Positions 48,801 to 62,224 of a stretch of DNA of 64,000 nt are shown piece by piece. Within the stretch, counting starts at the first letter, position 1. Every line of letters starts with the position of its first letter. The notes below the pieces were generated by a model. That model was not told where the DNA came from, ran no database searches, and worked only from the letters and a program-made list of their open reading frames with translations. The position numbers were made by a program, and so were the translations under genes. The stretch comes from Cryptomeria japonica (lineage: Eukaryota > Streptophyta > Pinopsida > Cupressales > Cupressaceae): positions 526,800,975-526,864,974 of the forward strand of contig NC_081409.1 in assembly GCF_030272615.1 (NCBI RefSeq). Reading direction: 5' to 3'.

Positions 48801-49361
48801 ACATTAAATGGGGAATTTTTCTCTTCCAATATTTTATTTCTTTTTTATGGATTTCTTTAAATGACAACCACCTAGAAGAGATTCAAGACGCAAAAATATA
48901 TAAACGAGACTTTACAAAATAATATATAATATCAAGTAAAACAAATTGCAAATATATTATCTATACAACAAATTGAACAAAGATCACTACTTACCTCATG
49001 TATTTTCCAAGATCATATATGACTTGCTTGACATTATTGTCAAAGTTGTCTAGGAGAGATAGAGGTAGAATGTACTACAACAATTATCAAATGATCTTTT
49101 CATTGTTTTCTAACATAATACAATGAAAAGTACATGCGTCGTATACAAATATTTAGTAATTACCTTAATGAAGGTATGCCAATCATGTGTTTTCATCCCT
49201 GGCCCAAATTCACTTTTCTTTGATATGAGATTGTTTATGTTCTCAACAAATCCTTTGGGAAATCAAATTTTTCGTATGACTTCCTTTATAGCATTGCTTT
49301 GTTGGTTTGTTAATAACCAAGGAAGGGCACTTATATTAATCTGGTCTCAATTTCTATTTGA

Positions 49362-51605
49362 TTAAATGACATTTTTCATTGCATGATTGGATTCCACAAT
49401 GTCACTACAAATTTTGACAATTTTTTCTTTGTCACGCCTTCCATCCAATATTTTCCATAATGTCTCTGTTATATTCTTTCCAATATGCATTGTATCAAAC
49501 AAATGCACAATTTGTAGTTGCTCGTAGTAAGGCAACCTACTGAATTGTCTGGGATAAGTTTTTAGTCCCTTTGGAAGGTGGTCATCCATGCCTTGACGAC
49601 CTTCAGTATCATCAATTACATCATCAGTAAACAAAACAAAATAGAAAAATACAAATTCCAAACATAAACCATTAAATGAAATGACATTACCTTGATGATT
49701 AATTCTATTATATTCCAACTTCCATAGGCAAGGTGTCATTCTTCGTGGCTTTGATGTAATCTTTTCTTTCCCATTGAAAAGATGTTTTTCAGTATTTGGA
49801 TACTTAATGATTTATGTGGAGGAAGTGCCCATACTCATCAAACACCTGCTTTCCTAAACTTTTTGAATGACGGGATTTCATCTTTGGACCACAAACTGGA
49901 CATGCAAATTTTCCCTTTGTTTGAAGACCTACAAGATAATGTATAATTGGATTAAATATATTAATTTTTATAATTATATTTATAATGCGCAACTTGAACA
50001 CTGTAACATACCACAAATATGTGTTAGCCCTGGGGCATCATGTATTGTCCATACAAGCATTGCATGGAATTAAAATTGTTTTTCTCCTATTGGTCTAGAG
50101 ACGTCATACATAGTGACACCATTCCATAACTCTAGCAACTCATTGATAAGAGGCTCAATATACACATTCATATCTTAACTTGGTACTTACCTAGTTGAAT
50201 GAACAAAAATATTACATAATTATTATGACCATTTTACTGCAATATTTATAATTAAATGTACTTGACTATTAAATGATAAAATACCTGGAACAATCATCAC
50301 CAACATTATGCGCTCCCTCTTTATTGACATCCATGGAGGAATGTTATTATTGATAACAAAAACTGACCACACTGAGTAAACATATCTCATCTCTCCAAAT
50401 GGATTGACACCATCCGCTACCAATGAAAGATTGAGATTATGAGGTTCTTCTTTAAAGTGTGGCCACTTTTCCTCTATGTCCATAAATGTCGAACCATCCA
50501 CAAGAATTCAAATAATGTCATCTTGACTTCTATTGCGTGCATGGTAATCCATTAATTGTGCCAAGCTAGTGCACTTGAATAATCGTTGCATACGTGGAAT
50601 AATAGGAATATAACGAAGAACCTTGCGAGACACCTTTTTTGTTATTTGATCTGTTCGATATTTACTGATATGACATTAAAGGCATTCTATTGAAAATTCA
50701 TGTTGTTTATGATATATAATATGATCATTGGGACAAGCATCTATTTCTTGATACTCCATTCCAATATCTTTCAGAATCGAAGATAATTCTCGGTATGAGC
50801 GAGGTAGAATATTTGATGGTGGTAACAAAAACTCACCTATCAATCTATAGAATATTAATTTGTTAATATAAAGAATATTAATGGCACATGATTCACCCTT
50901 TATTAACTATAATGACATATACAACATACCTTAACATACATGAGATTGTTATGTTGGATAAACCATTCATAACCTTGAAGTTCACCAACAACAATACATC
51001 AGAGATAAGAGTTGTTTGAGAGCCTTCATAAAGGGGCTCGCATGCCTTCTCAAGTATAGGTAAATCATGAACAACATCAAAGTCATCTTGATCATCATGA
51101 TCAGCTACGCCAGTACTAAATGTGTCATGGATCAATGTATTTGTACCATCATCTTCAATTATGTTTTCTGGCACATGATCGTCATCTTCCATGGGATCAT
51201 TATCTTCAGCTTCAATATTCACACCTCCATGTTCCTCCACATCGAAAACATATTCTCTGGGTTGTGTTGGTCCATATCATGTGCCTTGAGGAGCTCTACC
51301 TATATAAAAATGATCAACATAAATAAACTATGATCATGATCTCATCATGAAGTGATTTTTTATGTATATAAATTATTAAAAAGATATAATGAACAACTTA
51401 CCAATAGATGATAATCATGTCCCCCTTCAATGTGACCATGCTCCCTACAATGTTTCTTACTTGTTTTGATTAGAAGTCTTCTAGTTTTTAATCCCTTACA
51501 AATTTTGTAGGGACAATAAAATTTTCCATCACCTTTTATTTTCAAGTTAGACCACAGTCTAGCAATTGTCTCCTTATTTTGTTCTTTGCTGATATTTTTT
51601 GACAT
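49362..51605 (-). pseudogene. TNP2-type CACTA transposase core
   Basis: From 51605: a Transpos_assoc-like start (MSKNISKEQ, FYCPYKICKGLKTRRLL, HCREHGH), an acidic part (DNDPMEDDDHVPENIIEDD), then LPILEKACEPLYEGSQTTLI. The core follows with introns or breaks: IEEKWPHFKEEPHNLNLSL, DGVNPFGEMRYVYSVWSVFV, NNNIPPWMSIKRERIMLV, LQTKGKFACPVCGPKMKSRH, and LPYYEQLQIVHLFDTMHIGK. These are the standard TNP2 blocks in the standard order. Stops and frame changes at about 50880-50500 and 50220-50020 show it is not functional. The enzyme would cut and rejoin the element ends. Confidence 0.9.
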
Positions 51606-52139
51606 GGTCTTTCTTCACAGGCAAAAAGTTGGGCTATCGAAACTTCGGTGCGTAACCTTCACAAACTACGCAAAAGGATAACATAAGTACGTAGAACTTG
51701 TTATATAGAAGTTGAAATTTTACTTAAAATTAGACTCTTTTCAATTACGAAGACTATTTTATTTAAATAGTTTTCTTGGCTAAAAACGAAGCTTGATTTT
51801 GGCAAGTTGATGAAAAATATTTGAGTTTTAAAAAAAGAGAAACCTTTTTATTGTGTCATCTAATAGAATCAACTTAGGAATGATGAATTTACAAAGAAGT
51901 CAACATGAAACCAACTTCATATGAAAGAGAATTGAATTGACTATTAGAATCCAAAATATGAAGAAACTTGAGCGGTTACATTAAGAGTTATAATCAGTTC
52001 TTTTGTTGCAACCCTTTCAACAAGGGTTTTATGATAGTTTTGACATAAACCATTAGAACTTTCTTTATAGTCCATGGATGACCTTCAAAACTGTCTTGAA
52101 TTAAAGATAACTCTTCATTCTACAACCTCAAATAGGTTA
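51606..52139. other. Upstream region of CACTA transposase
   Basis: No gene seen. On the minus strand it lies 5' of the transposase and may hold its promoter and the element's 5' end, but no CACTA-type terminus was recognised. It ends in the GGTTA target site (52135-52139) of the solo LTR. Confidence 0.5.
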
Positions 52140-54479
52140 TGTAATAACCCACTTCTACATAACCCAAGAATTTTTGACTATTTTTTTTTTTAAATTTATT
52201 TGATTGTGTTTGATTTGATCACATACTCTGGGCATCTATCCAATTGGATTAGGCATTCACCCATCCGGGATGAGAATCTAACCGTATGGGTTAGGCATCT
52301 ATCCATATGGGACAGGAGGTTTCATCTATCCAATACGGGATAGGCATCTACCCAAACGAGGTAGGCATCTATCCAACTTGGGATAGGAGGTGCTCTGGCC
52401 AGAGACTTAGACTCATCGGGACCATCCGGGTCCTGAGTTACTCACTAAGTACTACACTCTTCTAATAGGAGTGCACCGAGGTCACCGTCCTTAGGAGAAA
52501 ATAAAATAGCATAATGCAAGCTTGAATTCTACCTCGGAATTTGGCCTAAAGCCTCGGGAAGTCAAGCGAATCCATACGAGATTCCTTCCAAGTATGCATT
52601 GAATTACTTTTTCCTTTATTTCCCTTATCCTTCAATTATGAGACTTTGCAAACCATCTACTTGCCTTAACCAAAATCCTAGACCCCATCCCCAAACGCCT
52701 GAGTACTAGGGACAACTCTGTCCCTAGACTGCCTACATACCCGTTTCAGCACGGGATGAAGGCGTAAAGTATGTAGTTCTATTTTCTAATCTATGGTTTA
52801 TTGTAAACTATTTTGGTGGGTATGCAACCCTTTCTAGGGTCAATGTCCTAGACAGTTTCTCTGCGGTTGCTACCCACGATGGTAGCTCTAAGCAAAGGCT
52901 CAAGGTGGCCTATTTTTTGTGGCCTAAAACAACTAGATCTTATTTCCTATCATAACCGTCACCCTTGACCCATTTATCATCTGTTGAAAAACTTTAAGAT
53001 AAATAAAATCTGAATCATACGCAACCAATCCCTAATGGGATTTCCTAAGGTTAAACTAAGCAGATGTAAAATTCATTTAAAAATTATCATTTTAGATTAT
53101 CGATCTAAGGGGAATTACCCGCCCCTTGGACTTTAACTTCCATATGACCCTTATTACTCCCTAACGATTTATAGGGACGATGCCACATACGTCGTTGTTG
53201 TAGCTTTCTTAGGCGTTAAGTGCAGTAGTTCAACATGATGACGTTAACCATAAGTGTGACCCAGAGGCACCATATATACCGAATGCTACCAAGGTTTTTG
53301 TTTCCAGCTCCTCTTGCTTAGTTTTCTATCAAGAAATTCAACTATGATACTCTTGAAAAGATTAAAATAACATTACTCTAATGTAGTTGAAGTCGAGACC
53401 ATTATTGCAAGAATTAAATAATTAAAAATTAACCCATGAAATTAATTTTATATATCAAGAAAGAGAATCACTTGAAAGTATCAACCTACTACGGCAAAGT
53501 GATCAAAGTTCAAAGGAGAGAACTATCATCTAGTTTTTTGACATGCAACATCATTTACGCAACTAGTGAGATAATAAATATGTAAAAGGTGTAACTTGCA
53601 TGATAATAGTAATGAGTAACTTGCATAATAATAATAAAGTAACTTGCATGGTAATATTAAATATAACTTGCATGAAAAATAAAGAATAGGAAATTAAATT
53701 TCATTTTCTAAACTTGATTACTTGGAAGAGAAAAGTTCCTTGGACAACTTGAACAATGAATTAACTTAATTTGCTGATTATATCCATTTAAATTAATAAT
53801 TCAAATAAAATGAACCAACTAATTAACTAAAGGAAACTATTTAGGTGAGTCTAAACCATGAGTCTATTTGCAAGTCCATTCTACAATTTAGATCCTCTCG
53901 ATTTGTCTCAGCAAGGTTGCGATATCCTTAGCACAATTAATTATTCCACCTAAAGTTTGCCCCAATCATTTGGCAAAGTAAATTCCCAATTTTGTTCCCT
54001 TTAATTAAATTTTTTTAAAATTTAGTTCATAAACTAATCAACTCCATTTGTAAAATAGACTTTAATTATAAACCACCCCATACCAATAAATTGTTTTAAA
54101 TTAATACAAATCAAAAATTTCATATTAGTATTAAAAAAAGATTTCATCTTAATAAATCTATCATTCCACTAATAAATAAAAAACAAAATTTACATTAAAG
54201 AATTTTTTCTTTAAGAGAAAAAAAAAAACAGCAAATAATAAATAAATAAATAAAAGAAATAAACTAAAATATATTTATTAATTCTTTCTTGATAAGGATT
54301 AAGGGAGGTGGGGAGTGGGGTCCCGCGGGCCCCTCCCCACTACCTACATGCAAGGAGTTAGATGCCAAAAAAAGATTTATTCCCTTTTCGAATAAAGTTG
54401 AATGATATTAATATATTTATTTTTATATGTACATATTCATATATTCACACACACAGAGAGATATATAAGTTTTAATAAA

Positions 54480-55340
54480 ACTTCAGAGAGGGGTTTATTA
54501 AATCTGAAAAGATAATTGTAAATTTTCACAGAGATAGAATTTTACTAATAGGTACAACGTAGATGATAAGAGTTAAAAATTTGTTGTAGGTGCATTCACA
54601 GAGAAAATAAAAAAAAAGATGAATAGAGAATAAAATTTATCACATAAATGATAAATAAGTAAAATAAGATTTATAGACAGATGAACAAATATATGTTAGA
54701 GAATAAAATTTATCACATAAATGATAAATAAGTAAAATAAGATTTATTGACAGATGAACAAATATATGTTCGGAGAGAGATAAATTTATTCACAGAGAAA
54801 TAATAAATAAGTATAAAAGATTCATTTACAGAGAAAGAATTAAATTTTATCCATAGGGAAAGTAAAATTTATTTGCAGGGAAAGATTTTTTTTTTTTTTT
54901 ACATAGATGAACAAATATATGTTTGTAGAGAGATGAATTTATTTCATAGAGAAACAATAAATAAGTATAAAATAAATTATACACAGATGAACAAATATAT
55001 GTTCACATAGAGAGGGAAATTTATTCAGAGAGAAATAATAAATAAGTATAAAAGATTCATTTACAGAGAAATAATAAAATTTTATCCACAAGGAAATTAA
55101 AATTTATTTGCAGGGAAAGAAAAATATATACACAGATGAACAAATATATGTTCACATTTATTCACAGAGAAATAATAAAATGCTCGCATAGAGATAAATT
55201 TATTTACAGAGGAATAATAAATAAGTATAAAATATTCATTCACAAGAAATAAGTATACAGAAGAATTAAATTTCTCAGGAGATTATTATAAAAAGTACAA
55301 GAGGATTCATTCACAAAGAAATGATAAATAAGCATAAAAG
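54480..55340. repeat. CACAGAGA motif array in solo LTR
   Basis: About fifteen units around TTCACAGAGAAATAATAAA and ATAAGTATAAAAGATTCA, including a 73-bp exact-looking duplication (54625 and 54698). In the 2857 LTR the same motif (TCTCTGTGAA on +) occurs fewer times between 3700 and 4160. This region accounts for much of the extra length of the solo LTR. Confidence 0.8.
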
Positions 55341-55538
55341 ATTTATGCCCAAATAAATATTACAAGCTTTTTGCAGGAGCATCAAAGGGAGAAATTTTAT
55401 TGGAAAGAAAAGATTTTTATTCACAAATTATTTAAGATTAAAATCCAATAAGGCAAAAAGTAAAAATCAGATTTTCTTTCTTTCCTTCTAAATAGATTTA
55501 GTAAATAAAAAGGAAATCTGCATATTCATATTTGAACG

Positions 55539-55540
<2 letters not shown>

Positions 55541-55607
<67 letters not shown>
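55541..55607. repeat. (AT)n microsatellite
   Basis: An uninterrupted AT dinucleotide run of about 65 bases inside the solo LTR. Confidence 0.98.
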
Positions 55608-55610
<3 letters not shown>

Positions 55611-56384
55611 GAATTTCCTTTGATTAACCTTTCTAAAAAACTAAGATGATGGTTTCTCAAGCATAGATCTTTTATATGAAATAAAATCTGAGAGAGGCAT
55701 AAAACTATTTCCTTTTGCAAAATACAAAGTTTTACATATGTAAATAAAAGAATGCGAAGAGAGGAGAACTTGGATTATCGAAGCTTGATATAGAATCCTC
55801 TCCAAATTTTCTAGCTATCCTTCTTAGATCCTTCCTTGCAACTTGGTGAGAATCCTTCAAGGGTAACTTAACAAATCTAAAAAATAAATTTGACTACTAG
55901 AAAGATCCTATTACTATTAGCAAGAAACTTGAGAAAATTTTCTTCCCATCCAAACACAATCAGCCTCCCCTTTTTGAAAGCTTGCATACACTATATAGAA
56001 AAGAGTCTTCAATTCCACTATCAAGAGAGTTAATTGAAAATAAGATTCTTTTTCCTAAATTATCCTCATGCAAAATTGATTGATCACTTAATGGAGGAGT
56101 TACATGCAAGAAAATGGAAATTGAAAATTCCCTCTAGAAGCTTCCAATTTCTCCTACGACATGTGCTCAATTGAATTTGAGTAATTAAATAATTTTCCAT
56201 TTAAATTATATTTTCAAGTGTGTGTATGTGTGTGCCCACTATTTAATCCTCTTTTATTATAATAATTTCTTCAACCTTATTCAATAAATCATTTCTAACA
56301 AAACCACAAAATAATAATAATAACAACAACAATAGTAGTAGCAAGTTTTTATCAAAAATGGAGAAAGAGGGTTATGACAGGTTA

Positions 56385-57189
56385 CTAGGGGCTGGATTCA
56401 ATCCAAATCTTATTAAGAAAAACATCTAAAGCAACAAATAATCATGACTGTAAAAAACAACAGTTAAAAGTATTGAACAAAATATCAATTTTCTCATTGA
56501 ATCTTCATCAAAAACATTTTCCAATACATACTTTATAGAAATACACTTCCTTCCTATTTATCCAACAAACAATTACATGGAAGTTTTACTTTCAAATTGA
56601 TATACAACCCTGTAATTGTCACAACCCTACAAAATTAAGTTACAGTCAGAGGCTTTATTTGATCTAGCCTTACAAGACTTTCCTCCAACTCTGTCACACA
56701 CATTTAATCCAAATAAATGATGGATTTTATAGCCTCTCATGGTTCTATAACTATTCCAACTGCCCCTAAGACCGAAATGTACAATTTGACAACATTTTAT
56801 GCATTGTTGCATTACAACTTTTTAGTGAGACCTTGACAACTTTTGCCTTTTGACATGAATGACCACTAAACATTACTTAGATACTTTGAACACCTTATAA
56901 TGGACTCAAAACAACATATTAAACCTTTATTAACCTTCTATGGGTACATTTACATTATTTGAACAATCAGGACCTGAATAAGACTATTTGACAACTTTTG
57001 ACAAAATGACTCAGTTAGCCTTACACATTGATTTCAAGCTTGACAAGCTTGTTTATTTCTCATTACTCATGATGAGTATGTAGCTTCTTAATATTAGTAC
57101 CATTTAGTTATCCATTTTCTTTAAGCAACAAGAGAGTATGGATGTCTTTAAGTATGGATGTCTAGAAGTGGAAGAGAAATGGAAGAAGT
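56385..57189. other. Unassigned DNA between solo LTR and copy B
   Basis: No gene or recognisable element. Several TTGACAACTTTTGACA-like phrases occur at 56770-57015. It is the right flank of the solo LTR insertion and could be the far end of the CACTA element or older unrelated DNA. Confidence 0.5.
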
Positions 57190-57780
57190 CCATTAGAACT
57201 CCACAAGTCTGCAAATCAAACCATCGGTGTAGCCTACCCCAAAGAAAGCACCCTAGAAAATCCAAAGGTCACCGGGAAGTGATTAACTATCTCTAAAAGG
57301 GGATAGGAGTTATCCCGATACCCAATAGACACATCGGGAGGATATACACCGACCGAGTCATTACTAAAGTATCATCAGCGTGACTTTCGCTATCTGAACA
57401 TGCGAATTGTTGTCTTATCAATAGTCGATAAGGCTATCAGTAAGACTTACACCGATAGGAAGAGAAGGCTTACTCTTCTGTAAAAATTAAAGAGATCAGG
57501 GTATAACATTTCAAGCTATCCTGACGCCCAATGGAAATAATGGAGGGCTCAGGAAGATACACACCGATAAAAAACAAAGTGACTTAAGGAATGAAATATT
57601 GCCGATGGCGCCAAGGGAGTAATTCGCCGGGAAAGTATATACCGATGAGCCATTACAAACACAATTCAAAACTAAAACCAAAGTAGCTTGTATTTAATGT
57701 ATGCAATTGAGTAGATTGAAGGCTGACACAAGGCAAATTAAGAACCAAATGCAGATTGCGTCTTAGTAAAAAACTCACAA
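57190..57780. repeat. Copy B upstream region with CCGAT motifs
   Basis: Similar to 1-1140 but shorter. It keeps about eight CCGAT/ATCGG motifs, a GACGCCCAATGG block matching GACGCCCAAAGA in copy A, and the shared ATTCAAAAC...ATTTAAT segment just before the ORF. The 218-bp duplication of copy A is absent. Confidence 0.65.
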
Positions 57781-57812
57781 GGTGAGAATTATTGCTCACA
57801 ATTTATCACACT

Positions 57813-60765
57813 TCATGGAGGCTGCAAGTTCATCAGGAAGAAAGAGGAGTGCTAAGGGCTCCGAATCCATGTCTAAAAAATCCAAAACAACGAAAGTCTC
57901 CCCTACACGGAAATTAAATCAAGATATCATTGATCAATTGCAGTCCCCAGGCCCAAAATCAAGGAGGTCGAAACAACATTTGCCCAGAAAAGACCAGCTT
58001 GAGGACAACTTTAAAGGGGTTCGAGATGTGTGGACAAAGGTGAGAGGTTATGAACTCTTCCTGTTTCATTTTATGAGAAAGGATAGATAAGTGCCAATTT
58101 GTAACCCGTGGATAACCAACTTAGGTAAACTAGTTGTTCCAAATGTTTTTGTAAATATCAGATTGATGGAAGTCTTGGTCAAAAATTACAATTCTGTGAA
58201 GAGATGCATTCAGTTTCCAAATGACGAAGTGTTTATCAGATTTAGCCATGGCACCATAGATGAATTTTTTTATCTTAGACCCTAACCCTAATGTACCCTT
58301 GTCATTTGAAGAACTAGTGGAGGAATTTGTTAAAATGGATACTACTTATAAAGGGTGGAACTTATCTTTCCATAGGATTTAGAAGGGCATTCTAACCAAA
58401 GAGGATGGTCCCCCATTCAACATGGACATTTTCAAACACTACTTACAATACACCTATATTTCATGCGGACAGGTTGGAGGTGTAGAGGTCCCTGATGTAG
58501 CTAATATTGGGTCGCTAGTGTTAGCAACAAATGTACAAATGTATAAGCTAAGACCCTTTGATTATGCTACTTATGTTGTACAAAAATTACATGAAGGTTT
58601 CTTGAACCTCAAAGATAATAGGGAGCCCACTTTCAAGTTTTACTCGTTGTTAATGCATTTGATTTTATTTTATGGAATATTTAGGGGTATGTGGCCAATG
58701 ACTTTAAAATTGAACACATTGGACAGAGATGGTAAAGAACAACCAGTACAGATGTAGACATCAGTTTGGGATTCATGATATGTGAAATCAAACTGTATCA
58801 AGTTTGAAGAGCTAATAGTAAAGCCATTATACCAGATGTATGGTGTCCCGTGTGAAGGATCTATTTCCATTGAAGTTAAAAGATTTCTTAGACCTGTTGT
58901 TTTTGATGAAAGAGGTATTGTCAATCACAACTGGGGCAATTGGTTTGTTCTCAAGGATTTTACTTGCTTCAGGATTTATGGTTTTGAAGGAACCCCATAT
59001 CTATTGCCAAAACTTGTACCAGACAGAATTGCTTATCTGGAGATTGTGAGACAATTAAGTGTTTCTAATGCCAAACATTTTGGAGGTATGCATAAGCAGA
59101 GTTTCCTGCCTGGGACTCTTAGTTTTGGGGATTTTACCATTGTATCAACAAAGGCTTATGAAGCCATTGATAGGAAACTGATTGAAGAATATAATTTGTT
59201 CAAATATGCTGCTAGGGTCAATTATGACCTTGAGGGATATATTCACAATTGCAAGAAAAGTCAAAATATGGGAGATTATATTCATGTTTACTTGGAAATA
59301 GAGGACATGTTTAGAAACATGGAGGAGGAAGAGGCCCAAATGACCATTGATGAATTAAACAAGAAATTGGAAGAAATGAAAAAGAGATTGCAATAAATGG
59401 AAACTGAAGAAGAAGAGAGTGAAGGCGAGTCCGAAGAAGTTGAGGTGGTATCTAGGCATCAAGCACCAGACACAATAGAAGAGCCAAACTTGAAAGAGCA
59501 AATTGTTGCCAGGGTGAACATCCATAGTGATGCAAGATATGATGAGTATTCTGCCTTTGTGTCTGATGATGTTTTTATTAAGTCAAAAGAATTTAAATCC
59601 TTTTTATATAATTTCAAAGGGAAAAAACTGAGAGACTCTATCCCAAATGTAACCCCTGAAAAAGAATCATAATTGTTGGGGAAACTAAAGGAAGAAATCA
59701 GTTTAGAATTGACCATTATAACCCCTTAAAGGGGAAGACAACTTCTTAGTGAAGTATGCATCATCATCTTTCCAGGATGGGACATGAGTGCATCATTTAT
59801 TTTTGATAGCATGTTACATTATGAGAATAAGGATTTTAAATTGGATATTCAGGGGGTAAATGATATGTATGTCGGCTCTAGATTTGACTAGAATGAAGAG
59901 GCTTTTCTTTTATGGGCTCTTTACCCTCTAAATGAGAGGCCAAAAATTATTGATGTGGATAAAGCCTTTGGTCACATGATGAAATTGAAAGTTGGTGAAC
60001 TAGATCCCATTGTTACTGCTAATATGGGTATTGATATTTCAAAATTTAATAAAGCACAATTGGTCAAAGTGATCAAAGAAAGAGATCAGTACAAGGGATT
60101 ATATGAAGAATTGCTAAAAAGAGGAGGATAGCCTATGCCACAAATCCATGATGGGTCTTGGTGGAAAAAGAAATGTGAGGAAGTGCAATTAGAAAAAAAA
60201 AAAGGTTGAAAAGGAAAATGCAGAGTGTGAGGGCTGACACAACCTTTGTTTTATTGACTAAGAGATTTGAAAAATTGCAGGGTTTCCTTGAAGATTTTTG
60301 GGCTGTTTATCAAAAGAATATGGATAATGCAATATCTCACAACCGAATTTATAACAGACTACGAACTCTGTTGCATGATAAGATAATGACCATTACAGAT
60401 GCTGAAGTCATTAAAGGAATACAAAAGTTGTTGAAAAAGCATGAAGACTTTGACACAAAATTGCAAAATGAATTAATGAATGTAAGGAAATAGTACAACA
60501 TGGTTTTTCAAAAATTAAAGATCATAATGGACAGATTAAGGATAAGGATAAATGGATTGTGGAGTGCGAAAGTCTTCTTAGTGCTTCCCTTAACATTGCT
60601 TGGTCTGATGTACTTGACATGATAGTGACAATCGAGTAGATGGAAAACTTCATCACTTTGGAGATTGTGGTTAGAGATATTATCTACGATATAGATACCT
60701 ACAAATCAGAGGGTTATTTGAAGCACATTCAAAAGTGTGATTAGATGCTTGGAGACTAGCCATAG
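57813..60765 (+). pseudogene. Copy B of unrecognised ~1,000-aa ORF
   Basis: Uninterrupted by transposons, so it shows the whole gene. It starts MEAASSSGRKRSAKGSESMS at 57813, followed by LNQDIIDQLQSPGPKSRRSK, VWTKVRGYELFLFHFMRK, a stop (58088), NPWITNLGKLVVPNVFVNIR, a frameshift near 58270, HYLQYTYISCGQVGGVEVPD, NYDLEGYIHNCKKSQNMGDY, a long acidic coiled coil (59300-59500), YNFKGKKLRDSIPNVTPEKE, IIFPGWDMSASFIFDSMLHY, DISKFNKAQLVKVIKERDQY and a C-terminal coiled coil after a frameshift near 60200. The stop corresponding to the copy A end is TAG 60763-60765. No known catalytic motif was recognised. It looks intronless and repetitive, so a mobile-element gene is more likely than a host gene. Confidence 0.75.
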
Positions 60766-61560
60766 ATATCAAAAGATGTTTAAAGATGCGACTTTGTATT
60801 TTATAGTTTTAGTTTGTTAGGGCAGTTTTTATGTAGTTAGTTTTTTGTTAATTTTAGTTTAATGAAAGGGTATGCCCTTTAATTTTTCAAACCAAATCCT
60901 CATCTATATGTGGAGGATCTTTTAGGAGAGACAAATATCACAAGTTTATATTTTTTTTTTATCAAGACAATCTCTATGCATTTTCTTATGAACTCGTTGT
61001 TTGGAAGTACCAAGTTGATAGAGGATATGCACTGAAATCAACTGGTTTAAGTATTTTATTTTTAATATAAAGATTCAAGTGTTTCTCATTCATGATGGTA
61101 TCTATCTTTTCAATGGATTGATCAGTTCATTGGATAAATCTATTTACATAGGTTGTTTCATTGTGCAATCTTATGTTGTTGTAATTAAGATTGATTTTTA
61201 GTTTGAATATCAGTTTGAAGGATTGGTTGGCAAACTTCATATTGTCTTATTGGTCTTTCAAAGTAAAGTTAAATTCAGTAAGACTAACTAGATGTCACAT
61301 TTTAATTGCAATTCATATGGAAGCCTTTGAGATGATGGTCTTGTTACATTAACAAGTTATTAAAACTATCTCTAAGGTTAAACATAGGATTTTTCGTTTG
61401 AAATGATATGAAACCAATAAGGAATCAAGGCACTAGTCTTTTATTGATTTTATATATTTGAATCAAGTATTTCCAAAGCAAGTTTCATTAAGGAATCATA
61501 TTTCTAATTCATACAATCACTACTTTATAAACATTAATTTACAAGTAAGCAGATGGAAAA
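60766..61560 (+). other. Copy B 3' flank
   Basis: Matches 40056-40860: GAAAGGGTATGCCCTTT, a decayed TATA block (TCTATATGTGGAGGATC at about 60903) and the later segments GATTGGTTGGCAAACTTC and TCTTATTGGTCTTTCA. Similarity ends near 61560. No coding signal. Confidence 0.6.
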
Positions 61561-62224
61561 CATTCATTTACAAGCAAGCAAGCAGATTGATTCTAGTATA
61601 GTAAATAGGGTTTACTTATTTTAAAAATTTTATACAATACTTTTAGCCTTTATCTAACATAATCGATAATTGGAAGACTTTTCAATAACTAGGAATTGCA
61701 GCATTAGGAAAGTAAAGAAAAATAGATAAATGAGAACATAACGGTAGGATGACAAGCTCAAATTTATGAGAGGCACACTTTGAAATGAACTTGTCTGCAA
61801 TCAACTTTACATGATTCAAACACACAACTTGCAAGTCCACGGGAATTTACAGGCATGCAAAAATCTACAAGAATTTCGCCATCTCCAATAGTTCGATACC
61901 CTCCAAACTACAGAATCAATCCTTCGATATCACCTGCTAGACAACCTAATTTGCAGAGGGAGAGGTAGAGGAAGAGGTAGAGGCAAAAGAGGCAAAGAAA
62001 ATGTCAAACCTGATTTGGAGAGGCATAGGCAGAGGAAGTCGAGAGTTAATTCAATCCGTCGCGCGTGGTTTTCAAATGAACGCGCGCTCTTTTTTTTTTT
62101 TTTTTAATAATGCCTCTGGTCGTCATAATTCCAACTAACACGAGCTTCATTGAAAAATGTCAACGACATTTCGACATTATTAGGCATTTAAAAAAAAATC
62201 AAATTTGATCACAAAATACCTTGT
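61561..62224. other. Unassigned non-coding DNA
   Basis: No ORF. It holds GAGAGGTAGAGGAAGAGGTAG-like purine repeats near 61965, a GCGCGC-bearing segment (62058-62088) next to a T tract (62090-62105), and AT-rich sequence. No element could be assigned. Confidence 0.5.

Larger units (their letters stand above)
52140..56379 (-). mobile_element. Solo LTR of the chromovirus family (4,240 bp)
   Basis: In element orientation it starts TGTCATAACC (56379) and ends GGTTATTACA (52140), with perfect GGTTA duplications at 52135-52139 and 56380-56384. It shares with the 2857-6339 LTR the GGATAGATGCC array, the CCTATAAATCG block, the GC-rich island (54301-54345, here GGGTCCCGCGGGCCCC) and the CACAGAGA motifs. 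No internal genes, primer site or second LTR are present, so it arose by LTR-LTR recombination. It is longer than its relatives because of motif expansion. Confidence 0.93.

Noticed and set aside
51606-52139. Search for CACTA-type terminal inverted repeats near the transposase
   Set aside because: No CACTA/TAGTG end with a matching partner was found here or at 40860-42180, so no element border is claimed.
56627-56812. 61-aa ORF on the minus strand between solo LTR and copy B
   Set aside because: Isolated, short, no domain and no homologous copy in the window.
56380-57190. Solo LTR as part of a full element with genes in the flanks
   Set aside because: Perfect GGTTA duplications directly abut both LTR ends, leaving no internal region.
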